Source of the DNA: Cylindrodendrum hubeiense | Taxonomy: Eukaryota; Ascomycota; Sordariomycetes; Hypocreales; Nectriaceae | DNA: 64,000 nucleotides | Direction: 5' to 3' | NCBI GenBank assembly: GCA_014621425.1 | Contig: JAANBB010000147.1 | Span: forward strand, 1-64,000 | Shown: positions 1-10,023 of the stretch, piece by piece | How the letters are laid out: every line of letters starts with the position of its first letter | How positions within the stretch are numbered: the stretch's first letter is position 1 | Translations under genes and position numbers: made by a program | The notes under the pieces: generated by a model | Databases searched by the model: none | Told to the model about the DNA's origin: nothing | What the model saw: only the letters and a program-made list of their open reading frames with translations

Positions 1-455
1 CGAACCGTGGCCCTCCCATGTCCGGCGGCCTCGCGCCGCCTGCCACCCACTCCTCCAAGCCCTCCAAGCCCAACCGCAAGGTCCTTCTCACCCCCGGCCA
101 CTCTCCTCTTGACTGGGCTCGCATCTCTGGTCCCAACTCCGACCTCCGCGGCGTTGAACCATCCACCTCATATCTGCGTGTCACACCTTCTATGCTCAAG
201 CGCATGACTGGTCGCAAGGGCAAGGACGCCTGGATGGCCCTCAATGGCAAGGTCTACAACGTCACTCCCTATGCCGACTTCCACCCCGGCGGCGTCCCCG
301 AGCTGATGCGCGGCGCGGGCCGAGATGCTACTAAGCTGTATGGTGAAGTCCATCCCTGGGTCAACTACGAGACTATGCTGTCCGCCTGCCTGGTTGGTCT
401 ACTGGTAGAAGAGTCCGAGGGCTCCAAGGAGAGCGAGATGGATCAAATGGACTAA
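1..455 (+). CDS. Cytochrome b5-like heme-binding domain protein, 3' part
   Basis: The C-terminal part of a cytochrome b5 fold is visible. The heme-ligand motif HPGG lies near residue 89 counted from the ATG at 18, and the second histidine, in the motif GEVHPWVN, lies near residue 112. That pair is typical of soluble b5 domains of the NCB5OR (cytochrome b5 reductase 4) type. The reading frame is open through base 1 (in-frame codons for NRGPP precede the first Met), and a Pro/Ser/Lys-rich linker ending in KVLLTPGHSPLDWAR precedes the domain. The gene therefore probably starts outside the window, and the Met at 18 is probably internal. No reductase domain follows, so this is a stand-alone b5 protein. 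Its likely role is electron transfer in the cytoplasm or at the ER surface, with an unknown partner. It converges on NBS1, and the two stops are about 190 bases apart. Confidence 0.8.
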   Translation, partial: NRGPPMSGGLAPPATHSSKPSKPNRKVLLTPGHSPLDWARISGPNSDLRGVEPSTSYLRVTPSMLKRMTGRKGKDAWMALNGKVYNVTPYADFHPGGVPELMRGAGRDATKLYGEVHPWVNYETMLSACLVGLLVEESEGSKESEMDQMD

Positions 456-644
456 GCGCAACTTGCACACAAGACTTGTAAGAGGTAAGTTGACCCTGGG
501 TTGGCGTTTTGTGCGACATTGAAACCATGAGTATTGTGGGATATAAACACGGCACCCCAGTGCTCAGGCGCTATTAGAAACCGACCACCATTTTAGATGT
601 ACACTAGCTAGAAAGATACCCCCGAATTATAGAGGTCGATCCTA

Positions 645-3177
645 TTACCGCCTCTTTCCAAACCTAAACTTGAGTTCGTCATCGCTATCATCGCTGTCGG
701 CAATCATTATCGGCTTGCGTGTTGGTCGCTGCCTCTTGGGTGGCTGCTCTCTTGCCGGTTCTGGCGCCGTCCGTTTGCTACCCTGACTGGTCGCCCTAGA
801 TGATTGACTCCTAGTGTTACTTTGAGACTGTGATGCGGATGCCCGTGTCCGCGTCCGCGGTGCGGGCTCCGGTTCTTGAATCTTGTTGTTATCTTTGTCG
901 TTGTCGTTGTCGTCTTCGCTACTATCCGACAATACGACCCCGACAGCTCGCCTCTGGGCAGGTCGCGAGGGTGGAGGTGGTGGCGGTGGCACCGCTGAGG
1001 TCTGCGACTCAAGACCTGATGCTTGGCTTGTCTGCTTCTTTTTACCATGGACTTCCTCGTCCTCAAGCCAGTAATCATCGCCAACGCCAAACTCCTTATT
1101 CTTCACTTCGGTCAAGGCCACAATAACCCTTGCGGGCGGTCTGCCAGTCGTCTCTCCACGCTTCCGAAATTTCTTGAAGTTCTGCATGCCATTCCATTTT
1201 GGGTTCCACCGACCGTTCAGAACGTCTTGCTCTCGCGACCTCGTCTGCGATGCCGGGGCGCGCACTTCGAATTCCTCAACAATGTTGAGCCGGCGGATTT
1301 CGGAAAGATCTACATCATCAGGGAGGTTGGCCAAGTCCTCCTTTTCTGCCCTCGCTCGCGCTTCCTCTTCTTCCCGATTTTGTGCTGCCATCGCCAGGAT
1401 GTCAAATTCTTTCTTAATCTTCTTCTTTGGCTCCGGTTGGGCAGTCTCGGTAGGTTTGTCCGCTTCTGGAGACGGCGCGTTAAGATCTTCCCCACGTTCG
1501 AGCCGTTGCCGCTTGAACATTGCGGCTGCTGGTGCCATGCCCTCCATTAGGTCATCTTCTGGAAGAGCAGATGCCTGCCGCTTTCTTCGGGACTGTCGCG
1601 TGTTGTGTAAATCCACCTGAGGGGGTGGAGCGTCAGGATCCTGTGAAACGAACAGACCGGCCTCTTCCTCGACTGGAGGGTGACTTTCAGGGGCGGGGGC
1701 CGACGGCGTATCGTCCATGTCGATATCTGCATCGTCATCGAACCCCGCAAACCGTCTCTTCACCGGTCGCCGAGTTCTACCTCTTCTAGGGGCGGGCTGG
1801 GACTCTTCGACGGGTTCTGGTGCTGGTGTTTCCGCTTCAACACGGTTGCTGGTGGGTTGTGGCGCAGGGTCTGGTTGCACTATTGGAGTTGTTTCTTGGT
1901 GTGCCTGGGTGTTCTGTGTCGATTCGACCTCGAGCGGCCTGCGGAGAATGCTCGCATCCTTGATCAGGATTGCTTCTAGAAACTCGCTCTGTTCGATGGG
2001 ACGGTGATCCAGCCGCAAAGACACGGCCGTGATGAACTCAGTGTACCAGTTTACCCCGGAGCCCTTGGACGGCAAGTATCTGACCAGCACGACACCCTTA
2101 CCCTCACTTCCATCATCAAAAGCGCCGAGTCCTTTCTCGCCTGCAACGTGTTTGACATATTGGACGAACTCGTCCACTTCAGTCTGGTTGGGGACGACAT
2201 CGCCGAGCAAAGCCTTGCCACACCCACTGGTAATCGGTGCAAGAAGATTATTGTACTGCGTCTTGTCGTAAAATATGAAGGTGTACCCATTAAAAATCTC
2301 ATTTCTCTCGAGGTCGGGAGTATATGTCGAGTCTGGATGCTGCACTGGTTCTCCGCCTCGCGGTGGTAAGTGCTGCAACGCAGCCGGCCAGTGTGCATCA
2401 AAGTCTTTCTCTAGGGCGCTCAATTCGGCGGCATCCGCACCCTCGGGCACACTTACGGCCTCCACAACGGCATTAAGAAAGGTCTCGTTGACGATGTACT
2501 TCCCATTAATCAAGGCCTGGAGCCCTTTTGCGGTGTTGCGTTTCTTGGAGACGACATGCGTGGTGGCGCTAGTGAAATCCGTTACGAGCTTAACATCCAG
2601 TTGCTCAAATCTCTCTTGAAGTTGGTTCAGGGGGTTGGTTTGCATCTCCTTGCTTGTGAAAACAAAGGAGAACACAACCGGATTCCATATGATACTAGAG
2701 TCAGTCAGCAAGAGTCCAGAAGTTCGGGACGAGTATCGCTACCGAAACTTGTTGGGACATTTTCCCATCATTATTTCCGCCGACGCCGATGTGACCTCGT
2801 ATTTCTTGCCCTTGATCTTCTCTCCATTTACAACAGTTCCTGTTTTGGTTTTCAAGTCCTCGATCGTGAGTGTCGACCGATAATTGAGGCTCTGCGACCG
2901 CCCGTCTTCGACCTTGTCGACGGTGATGGTTAAGTGTTTTCGGGAAATCGTGTTGTGAGATACTGCAAGTTGGCCAGCTACGGAGAGAATGTTAGCTGGC
3001 TCACGTTTGGATCGTGCTGTTGGGTCGCTCACGCTCTGCTGCGGTCCTGCCGAAGAGGTACGTCTTGTCTGGTCGCAGCCACAACCGTCGGCCTAAATAG
3101 AGTGTCAGTGACTGTGGCTGTATACTAGGTTTCTTTTGCTTACCCTCAAAGGTCTCTTCATTTTCTAGCAGCCACAT
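645..3177 (-). CDS. NBS1: NBS1/nibrin-like subunit of the Mre11-Rad50-Nbs1 DNA-break repair complex
   Basis: Four exons read 3177-3144, 3092-3033, 2977-2743 and 2694-645 (792 aa); introns are 48-55 nt with GT-AG ends. The start MWLLENEETFEG joins across intron 1 to RRLWLRPDKTYLFGRT, the usual beginning of the nibrin FHA domain. The FHA core SHNTISRKH follows, with residues that bind phosphothreonine. A BRCT domain begins at IIWNPVVFSF (about residue 115), and a second BRCT-like stretch ends near residue 370. The middle and C-terminal parts are Pro/Glu-rich and disordered. Near the C terminus the basic motif NFKKFRKR after WNPKWNGM matches the Mre11-binding region. The last residues, DDELKFRFGKRR, hold an acidic patch and an FxF motif like the ATM/Tel1-binding end of Nbs1. 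The family acts in the nucleus in double-strand break sensing and checkpoint signalling. Domain order and length fit the family well. Confidence 0.9.
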
Positions 3178-3537
3178 CTCCGAAGTAGTCACGGCGAAGG
3201 CCGTTCACGATCGCATGGAGCAGGAATTCGATGACGTGAGGTCAACGTCGCGAGCTTTTGCGGGGCCTAGGCACACGCGTCAAAGGAGCGACGCCAGGTC
3301 ACGTGGCAAACTGAGCACTCATCACTTCGGCCGCGACCATTAAAACCATGGCAAAGAGTGAATGAAAGACGTTTCCAAGGGTTATCAGTCAAGAGTTTGG
3401 GTTGATTTCTCGACTAAGTTGAATTGCTAGGTAGCCAATTGTTTGTTTGGAATCTCTCCTCGCCTCGCTCTGAGCACTAACCAAGCTACACCAATCTCCT
3501 GATGTACATCCCAACTTCTATTGCCATCGCAGCATAA
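3178..3537. promoter_or_regulatory. NBS1 upstream region with MluI-box (ACGCGT) and CACGTG elements
   Basis: This stretch lies between the NBS1 start (minus strand) and the dioxygenase stop. It carries ACGCGT at 3275-3280, about 100 bases upstream of the NBS1 ATG, and the E-box CACGTG at 3300-3305. ACGCGT is the MBF (MluI cell-cycle box) core in fungi and is frequent upstream of DNA replication and repair genes, so cell-cycle control of NBS1 is a reasonable inference. Six-base motifs also occur by chance. I see no open frame of note here. Confidence 0.35.
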
Positions 3538-4716
3538 TCAAAAGAGCGGCTTTGGCTTTAACTTCGGTTTCAATGTCGCTGCTACATATGCCTTCCGAAT
3601 CCTTGACATGTTTACCCCAATGGGAATCCAACCCAGCACAGCGTCATCGTGCTCCTTGAGTCTTGTCCAAGACAAGATCGGATCCGATGTTTTGAGTGCC
3701 ATTTCAAGATAGTAGTCGTCGGAGTTGGGAGTAAAGCTCTGTGAATTATTTCGGTATCTCGGTTGCGCCTTAATATTGTTGATCAGGCCCTGGTCGAAAA
3801 AGAGCTGTCCTATATGTGTCGCAGTGTTGCTCATAATTGTGCCGTCCTGAAGAACCTTGGGTTTGATGTGAGTCATAACGTGAATATGGGGAGCCCGCCC
3901 CTCGTAGTGGCCAGGGAAAATGCTATGAAAGGACACAATGCCATGTTTATCTGTCTTCTGGGCGCCGCGGTTGAAGGTTGTGTAGGCATTGCCTGGGTCG
4001 TGGTCGCCAGACCCATTACCATCTGCGACCACGCCAGAATACACACCAGTGGCATTCGTGTCTAAAAAGGTGAGCCACAGGTGTGAACATGTATTTAAGG
4101 TGAACATACGCCATATTTCAACATACACACCCTTGACTGGTTTACACGAGTCCGAGTCAATGATCTGGAGGTCGAGAAACAGGTCCTCTCCATGCTGTCT
4201 GCTAACCAACTTTTCGCGAACGTGCTCTCCTCTCACGTCTTGGTTTTATGTAAATTTTCGTATATCTACCAAAGTAGAATTTAACTTACAATATGGCCCC
4301 TCAGTTAACTCAGGATGCAGGACACATCCGTGCTTCCTAGTTGAGAGCACCTTCAACTGATCGCTGTCCAGGTCGAAGCCCTTATCAACTCTATGGGCCA
4401 TGTTCTTTTGACCTAATTATCCATGAGCGTCCTTCGGTGTTCCTGATTCAGTTCTTGCTTCAAGGGGTTTACCAATAGTGTTCGTCGTCTTTTTGTGGAG
4501 AGTGTTCAGCCGAGCAAGCCGGCGTTCAACAGCGTGGGCAATGAGACCATCACGCTGGAATTTTTCGGCACAATGACTAAGGTCCATCTTATTGTGGCGG
4601 GCGTAGACCTCACGTGCATGGAGCTCTTCTCCTAATGACTTGCCCCCATGGCCATCGACTTGTGTCAATAGGAGGCCAGAGGCGATCAAGTAAAGGAAGG
4701 CGTGCAAATACTGCAT
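3538..4716 (-). CDS. Secreted intradiol ring-cleavage dioxygenase (extracellular dioxygenase family)
   Basis: Four exons read 4716-4473, 4412-4290, 4238-4110 and 4061-3538 (339 aa); introns are 60, 51 and 48 nt. The protein starts with a signal peptide (MQYLHAFLYLIASGLLL...VDG). A family-typical N-terminal segment, DLSHCAEKFQRDGL, follows, then the domain entry HPELTEGPYY. Joining exons 3 and 4 gives EIWHTNATGVYSGV, the conserved intradiol core. The iron-site region reads FPGHYEGRAPHIHV, supplying a Tyr and the His-x-His pair of the non-heme Fe(III) site. Intradiol dioxygenases open catechol-type rings between the two hydroxyls. The secreted fungal branch probably acts on lignin-derived or other plant phenolics, but its substrate cannot be read from sequence. 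I chose the ATG at 4716 because upstream in-frame codons lack an ATG. The AA9 gene lies next to it on the same strand. Confidence 0.88.
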
Positions 4717-5193
4717 TGTAAGCGATGATGACTTCGTAACTCGGATTCTAGTCAAACAGCAAACGAGGTGAATGAAAAGATGATAATGATTCGGGCTTAG
4801 ACACCTCTTAAGGAAGATTTATAGACATTCAGCCGCCTGTCAGGTGGAATGGCCTGCAAGGAATGCGATGTATCATGGGATCATTCGCGATTGAGACAAC
4901 AAGCAATTGTGTCTCTCGGTCCCGTCATACCAGACGGACATATCGCCTGAGCATCTAGAACCTAAGTGCAGTTCATTTATAATTGTCATTCAAAAAATAT
5001 TCCAGTAGTAGCTAGATCAAGTGATTTGCAGTATGGTACGTAAGCTTGCGATACTCCACTAGATTTGAGCATCGTGTGTGTTCCACTTAATTGTCCTTGT
5101 AGTTTGTTGGTGTTCTGTTGTTCATCGACACCTCATCACTATATGTGAACCTCCGCCAGAAGCGGTATTCGAACAAGCCAGAGATGGCGCAAT
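4717..5193. promoter_or_regulatory. Dioxygenase promoter region with TATA box
   Basis: On the minus strand TATAAA occupies 4823-4818, about 100 bases upstream of the dioxygenase ATG at 4716, which is a plausible TATA position for a regulated secreted-enzyme gene. The remainder, up to the AA9 stop at 5194, is AT-rich and shows no gene. A poly-Y tract and GTTCATTTATAATTG lie near 4970-4985 without clear meaning. Confidence 0.45.
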
Positions 5194-5948
5194 TTAGCAA
5201 GCGAAGACATCGGGCCCAGGAATCTCGTAGCTAGTGACGGGAGGCCAATAGATGTTGATCGTAATACCAGGATCAGTCCCCTTAAACTCGTCAGCAGGAT
5301 TACGCACGCCTCCGTATTATAGATACTCACATCATAAGCACCTGGAAGGCTGACCATGCTGGGCACCTTAGAGCCATCCGAGCCGACAACATTTATCTGA
5401 GCACATTCCATGTAGAACTGAGCTCCTGGGTAAGAGCTTGCGCCGTGAAGCGCAACCATCTCGGCACGCAAGAGATAGTTTCCGGGCTCAATACAGTCAG
5501 GAATAGTGATCGGGTGCCTTCCCTGAGCCTGGATGACTTTGCTGGTTCCCCAGACGCCGTCGTTCAATCCATCTTCCTGGATCTTGAACCAGCCATCGCC
5601 AGCGCCCACAGCTGTGACGGCGTTGTCAACTTTCTTGAGGTATGCCATGGTTGGTCCCAGGTGGCTCGCATCCATGACGTCCTCCGGCCCTGAGTAAAGT
5701 GTGTGTCGCCATATAGCGTAGACGGTGGAACCAGCAGTAACTGTGAGGATCTTGTCGGTAGGTGTAGTTGGGTTCGGGTCTCCGTTACAGGCGATCGAGT
5801 CAGAGTCAACATCGGTTATGGGGCCGTCGTAGGTTGGGGTTCGGACACCGTAGGAGATCCCGTTGTTGACACCGTCTACTTCAAGTGAAAGGAAGATAGT
5901 GTGGGCAATAGTCATACCAGCGGCAGCTAGGAGAAATAAAAGCTTCAT
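5194..5948 (-). CDS. AA9 lytic polysaccharide monooxygenase, single-domain
   Basis: Two exons read 5948-5331 and 5280-5194 (234 aa); the intron is 50 nt with a GTGAGT donor. The predicted signal peptide ends MTIA, leaving His16 ([11 protein letters not shown]) as the mature N-terminal residue that forms the copper histidine brace with His82 in [10 protein letters not shown]. The axial tyrosine is Tyr179 in [11 protein letters not shown], with Gln177 and His169 nearby as in active AA9 enzymes. Cys54 and Cys182 probably form the conserved disulfide. Joining the second exon gives [21 protein letters not shown], the standard AA9 C terminus; reading through the intron replaces it with an unrelated tail. 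The enzyme oxidatively cleaves cellulose or related glucans outside the cell. There is no CBM1 or linker, so it is the catalytic domain alone. Confidence 0.93.
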
Positions 5949-7144
5949 TGTGGTGATTTGTCGTGTACGTGAGTTGAGAGGCTATGTTTGAAGATAGTTG
6001 CAAGTTATAAGCAGAGTCCAGAGTCAGGTGGGAAAGAGGCCCGTGTTATATCTTTATCGGAGCCAATACTTCAATACTTCCCTTACGGCGATCGGAACTT
6101 CATATGGATGCTTGGACCTTGCCCCGGTATGGCCAAGCCACCGCGGAACGATAGAGTCCGTAAACCTGCTTGGGCTTGTTCAAGACTAAATCTTCACCAT
6201 TGAATCAAAATCCAGGCCCTCCACTCGTATTGCCCTCCTTTACAGTCGGGTTCTTATCCATCTCGGCACAGCCTTCAGAAACTTCGAACAGTCATCCAGT
6301 CAAGTGCAGAACAGCTGACAATTTCAATCTCCCATGACTTACCTGACACTCACTCCTCTTCAGGGCATCGATAGTAAAACATCAGTAGCATCTTCTATTC
6401 GCATTATATGGTATTAAATTCTTTAAATTACATTAATATAAAAGCGTTACGGTGGGTAGTTTCTCGCCCTAGACCATGTTAACACGGAGTCTCGGGCCGG
6501 ACGGAGGTCCTCCTCCCGTGTCAACCCCATGGGGTGTTCAATACTGGGACATAAAAAAAGGCTATACACGCAATGCAACGGTAGCATTCTTGGCATTAGG
6601 AAGGTTTGTATTTCCTGTCCGATGCTCCAGGCTCTATCGTGATCAATGGTCCAGCCGCGTAGCTCTCTATTGCAAGAAATAGTGGTTGTAGCGGGTTTGA
6701 ATACAATGGAAAGGCAGTTCAACAGATTTCCTCGAGAATCGGCATGAATCTTCAAATGTGTATATGATGCAGAAGTTTGGGGGTATTAATTGATTTGTGC
6801 CGAAGGCTTTTTTGAAGGCAAATTATTACTGTTGCCCTACCTGGCCTGTACATGATATCCTTGCATGTTCTGACTAGAGTGAGAAATGCCAGATCCTTAG
6901 AAACGCCGCAGACGCTGAGACGATCCATGAATCCAAGGAATCCACTCCAAGGTGTGAGACAAGGTTGTGATCGTCACCAATAAGCTTGTTTCTCCTGGCA
7001 TCCGGGCCGTCTTGCCTTCCATGGCCAATGCCGACTGGCTAAAGGGTCATACGACTGCATTCCCATCCCAGCGCGGCCTTGTTCAGCACAATGAGTTGTG
7101 TCCATTTCCAGTATCCATTCATCCGGGGTATTGACTCGCATCTT
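5949..7144. other. Intergenic stretch upstream of the AA9 gene
   Basis: No supportable gene. It holds the AA9 promoter and, at about 6400-6445, a very AT-rich patch with runs such as TTAAATTCTTTAAATTACATT. Short open frames (for example 6447-6755 on the minus strand) match nothing I recognise and lack splice-supported extensions. Confidence 0.5.
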
Positions 7145-8641
7145 TCAAACTCTTCCCGGCTTGCGACACTCAGCAAACATTCGTTTTCGCCCTGCCATCT
7201 TGCTCTTGACGCTGACAACCTCGCTAGTTGCGGTCATGACTCGGTCAATATTCTCGGGGGCTTGGTGCGTTACTCGAGCAATCTCGGCGATTTCACCAAT
7301 CTTCCATCCCCGCAGTACAACCAGACACATAGCAGCCGCAATATACATGAAGCCTGTGAAAATCTGAGCACCGATGTACTTGCCTGTCCTCGCTACAATT
7401 TCTAAAGCAATGGGCTCGCTGAAAGTACAAGGTAGCACGAGGACCAGCCATATTAAATTGAGCGCAGCAGGGACATCGGCCAAACCCACTACTTCGGCAG
7501 TGACAGGGGCGATCGTCGCCCAGAAGGTGCCTCCGACAGCACCGCCAACAATGGTAAATACCATCAAGACTCCAAAGACATGGCCGTTAATCCAGAGGGC
7601 AAATACAAAAACCGCGGCCATAAATGTGGTCAGACAAGCCATGTTAATGCGACCGGTCCTATCACTGAAGTATCCGATGAAGGGTCGGCCAAAGGCTTGT
7701 CCCAGGTTGAAGATAGCACTGACAAGAGCGGCCTTGGAGGAATCGAGCCCAACCGCATTAGCATAGTTTGCCAGGCTAAAGATGAGCACGATGTAGCCCA
7801 GCATGCTGAACCACCCATAGCCGAGCAGCAAGAGGTACTCTACACGCTTGAAGAGGGCAATGTCAAATGGTGCTTGACGGGAGCCAATGATCTTGTTACG
7901 ATCTTTGACAAGAAGGACGCAGATGGTGTTGACCACAAAGACAATAATGCCGAGGATACGAAACGCCCAAGCAACGCCGAGGTTCTTGATCATGGCGCCG
8001 CTTGCGAGCGAATAGAGGAGTCCGCCAAGACCGGATCCTGCAGCCGAGATGCCATTGGCCAAGGATCGGCGGGTTGTGAACCACTGGGGAACGATGCCAA
8101 CACTTGGGACGAAGAGAAATCCCATTCCAAGGCCGAAGAGAATACCCTGGGTGAGAAAAAGGTGCCAGATCTTGTAGGCGAAGCTGGCACATATCAGACT
8201 GGCGGTTTCAAGGAAAATGCCGATGAAGAGAGTCGGTTTGGTGCCGAACTCGCGGACGGCGATGGTGGCAACAGGTGATATGAGGAGGGCGCAGCTGACA
8301 CTGAGAGAACCAATAAAGGCATACTCGAGGGATGTGGCGCCAGGGTAGGTGTTGTTTTTCAGGTAATAAGCAAGGAAAACACCATAACTCGAGTTGAGGC
8401 CCCAAGTATGGGCGTTGATGGTTGCGACACTGGCGGTGCAGACCCAACCATAGCCTCCGTTGGGCGGGGGCGGAGGTCCATTGTCTTCGACAGGCGATAT
8501 CTTGTCATTGTCAGAAGGTGAATCTCGGTTTCCGGTTGGTTGAACGGCGGTTATGGCATCGCCGTCGTTCAGAGTTGACGTGTCCGGGCTGCCGGTGTCG
8601 CGCTCCGGGTCCCGATCAGCCAAATCTCGCTTCTCGTCCAT
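7145..8641 (-). CDS. Major facilitator superfamily transporter, monocarboxylate (MCT) type
   Basis: A single-exon frame of 498 aa from the first ATG at 8641; the frame is open for 12 codons further upstream, but only from a GTG. A hydrophilic N terminus rich in Asp/Pro ends in the polyproline run PPPPP, followed by NGGYGWV, the signature at the start of helix 1 in fungal monocarboxylate porters (MCH/SLC16 type). About twelve hydrophobic segments follow. Loop motifs include FGRPFIGYFSDRTGRINM between helices 8 and 9, and a conserved cytosolic loop after helix 6. The C terminus is basic. It sits in the plasma or an internal membrane. MCH proteins of yeast do not all carry monocarboxylates (Mch5 carries riboflavin), so the substrate is open. 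Its neighbours do not indicate a pathway. Confidence 0.87.
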   Translation of the reverse strand: MDEKRDLADRDPERDTGSPDTSTLNDGDAITAVQPTGNRDSPSDNDKISPVEDNGPPPPPNGGYGWVCTASVATINAHTWGLNSSYGVFLAYYLKNNTYPGATSLEYAFIGSLSVSCALLISPVATIAVREFGTKPTLFIGIFLETASLICASFAYKIWHLFLTQGILFGLGMGFLFVPSVGIVPQWFTTRRSLANGISAAGSGLGGLLYSLASGAMIKNLGVAWAFRILGIIVFVVNTICVLLVKDRNKIIGSRQAPFDIALFKRVEYLLLLGYGWFSMLGYIVLIFSLANYANAVGLDSSKAALVSAIFNLGQAFGRPFIGYFSDRTGRINMACLTTFMAAVFVFALWINGHVFGVLMVFTIVGGAVGGTFWATIAPVTAEVVGLADVPAALNLIWLVLVLPCTFSEPIALEIVARTGKYIGAQIFTGFMYIAAAMCLVVLRGWKIGEIAEIARVTHQAPENIDRVMTATSEVVSVKSKMAGRKRMFAECRKPGRV

Positions 8642-10023
8642 TTCACCACGCGATGTCCAATTGAGGTGCGCTGCCACGCTTGGCAGTGTATCGTAGGATG
8701 GTCAACAACAATACGGCAGTGGACGAGCAGGACAACTAGTGAGGACCACGTTAGACGCCTTGGTGAATGGAGGTGTAAGAGTGAAAAGCCCGGAAGTGAT
8801 GGGAATCCCCCCTATGACACAGAAAACCGACATCCAGATTTTTGATCTAAGACCGGCAAGTGACCCCGGTTTGCGGTGGCTAGGTGGGCACTGGTCGGTT
8901 CGGGGGATAGCTGGGCCACTTTTCCTCCATTCTCGAGTGGATGGACCATGGTGCCCGACAATCGGGAATGGCGTCGGGGATAGTGCGGCGCGTCGTTAGT
9001 TCGGTTTTCTCGGTTGGCGTCGCATCAGCAGACCTCTTGGCCGACATCTCGCAACCGTCAATTGGCCTGTGACGGTTTGTGGCTGGCTTGGACAAGACGG
9101 AGAGCGGGAGAGGACATCGTGGCTGGCAAAGAGCAATGACGAGCCCAGCAACGACGGCATCGGGGACGCACTGAAAAGACGATAAAGAGACGTTGAAGAG
9201 TCTCACAGTCCACGTGTACGTGGAGACACCCTTGCGCCCCTACGCCCTTCCGCCGCAACCCTTGTCTATGTCTTTGGAGAACCAACCACGTCCTCAAGTT
9301 GGATTTGTAAGGTCCATCCATGATGCGGCCCCCGTTCGCGGTCCGGGGATAAAGCGGGGGCTTCATCCGACGGCTCTCGGCCGATCGGGCCAACCACGTT
9401 CCGCCGGCCATTCCACCCGACGCCTCCAAAACGCGGAGAGACTAACGAACTGCATGTGCGCAGCCAGACGCCGGATGGGCCAGCATTGCCGAGCTTAGCA
9501 TTCTGCTGTTCGCTAAGTTACCCCAGGTTATCGCACAGCCATCATGATTGGGCAGAGGACAAAGGAAGTGCTTTGTGGTTGGCCTTCTCGAAGGAGGTGG
9601 ATCATGCATGACACCTTCGCCTTCATCGGAACTCGGGAGCGTTACAAACAACATCGGAATTAACCAAATTCTACTCTAAAAATTGCACAGAGTGGTCAAA
9701 TCAAGGATATTTATATGCGCGAGGAAGGGATGGAAGAGGTGTCAAACTGCCAATCCACACACATCAGTTGACTTTGCTGTAAGCTGTACTGTTCCAAGTA
9801 ACTAGTCCTGGATGGCCTGAACACTCCAAATACCCAGTGAATACATGAATCATATACTGTTCTTCGAACACCTAAGCTTGAGTGTGCTGTTCACCATCAC
9901 TATAAATTCAACCAAATCCCGCTAAATCTCTACCAACTTTCTCTCTCCATCTCTTCTACTTCTTCCCATCATCCCCTTTCATCGAAAACACTCACTCCTT
10001 CTCAGTCAACGCTCGCCCTCATC
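8642..10023. other. Divergent intergenic region between the MFS and GT2 genes
   Basis: This 1.4-kb region is the shared upstream space of two divergent genes. A TATAAA lies at 9901-9906, with a CT-rich leader to the GT2 ATG. Open frames inside (for example 9058-9429 on the minus strand) are not recognisable as genes. Confidence 0.5.
9901..9906 (+). promoter_or_regulatory. TATA box of the GT2 gene
   Basis: TATAAA is followed by a pyrimidine-rich leader (about 9935-10020) up to the ATG at 10024. That order is usual for expressed genes in filamentous fungi. Confidence 0.45.

Noticed and set aside
7580..8278. 232-codon plus-strand frame antisense to the MFS gene
   Set aside because: The minus-strand transporter is unmistakable; the antisense product is a hydrophilic mirror of the helices.
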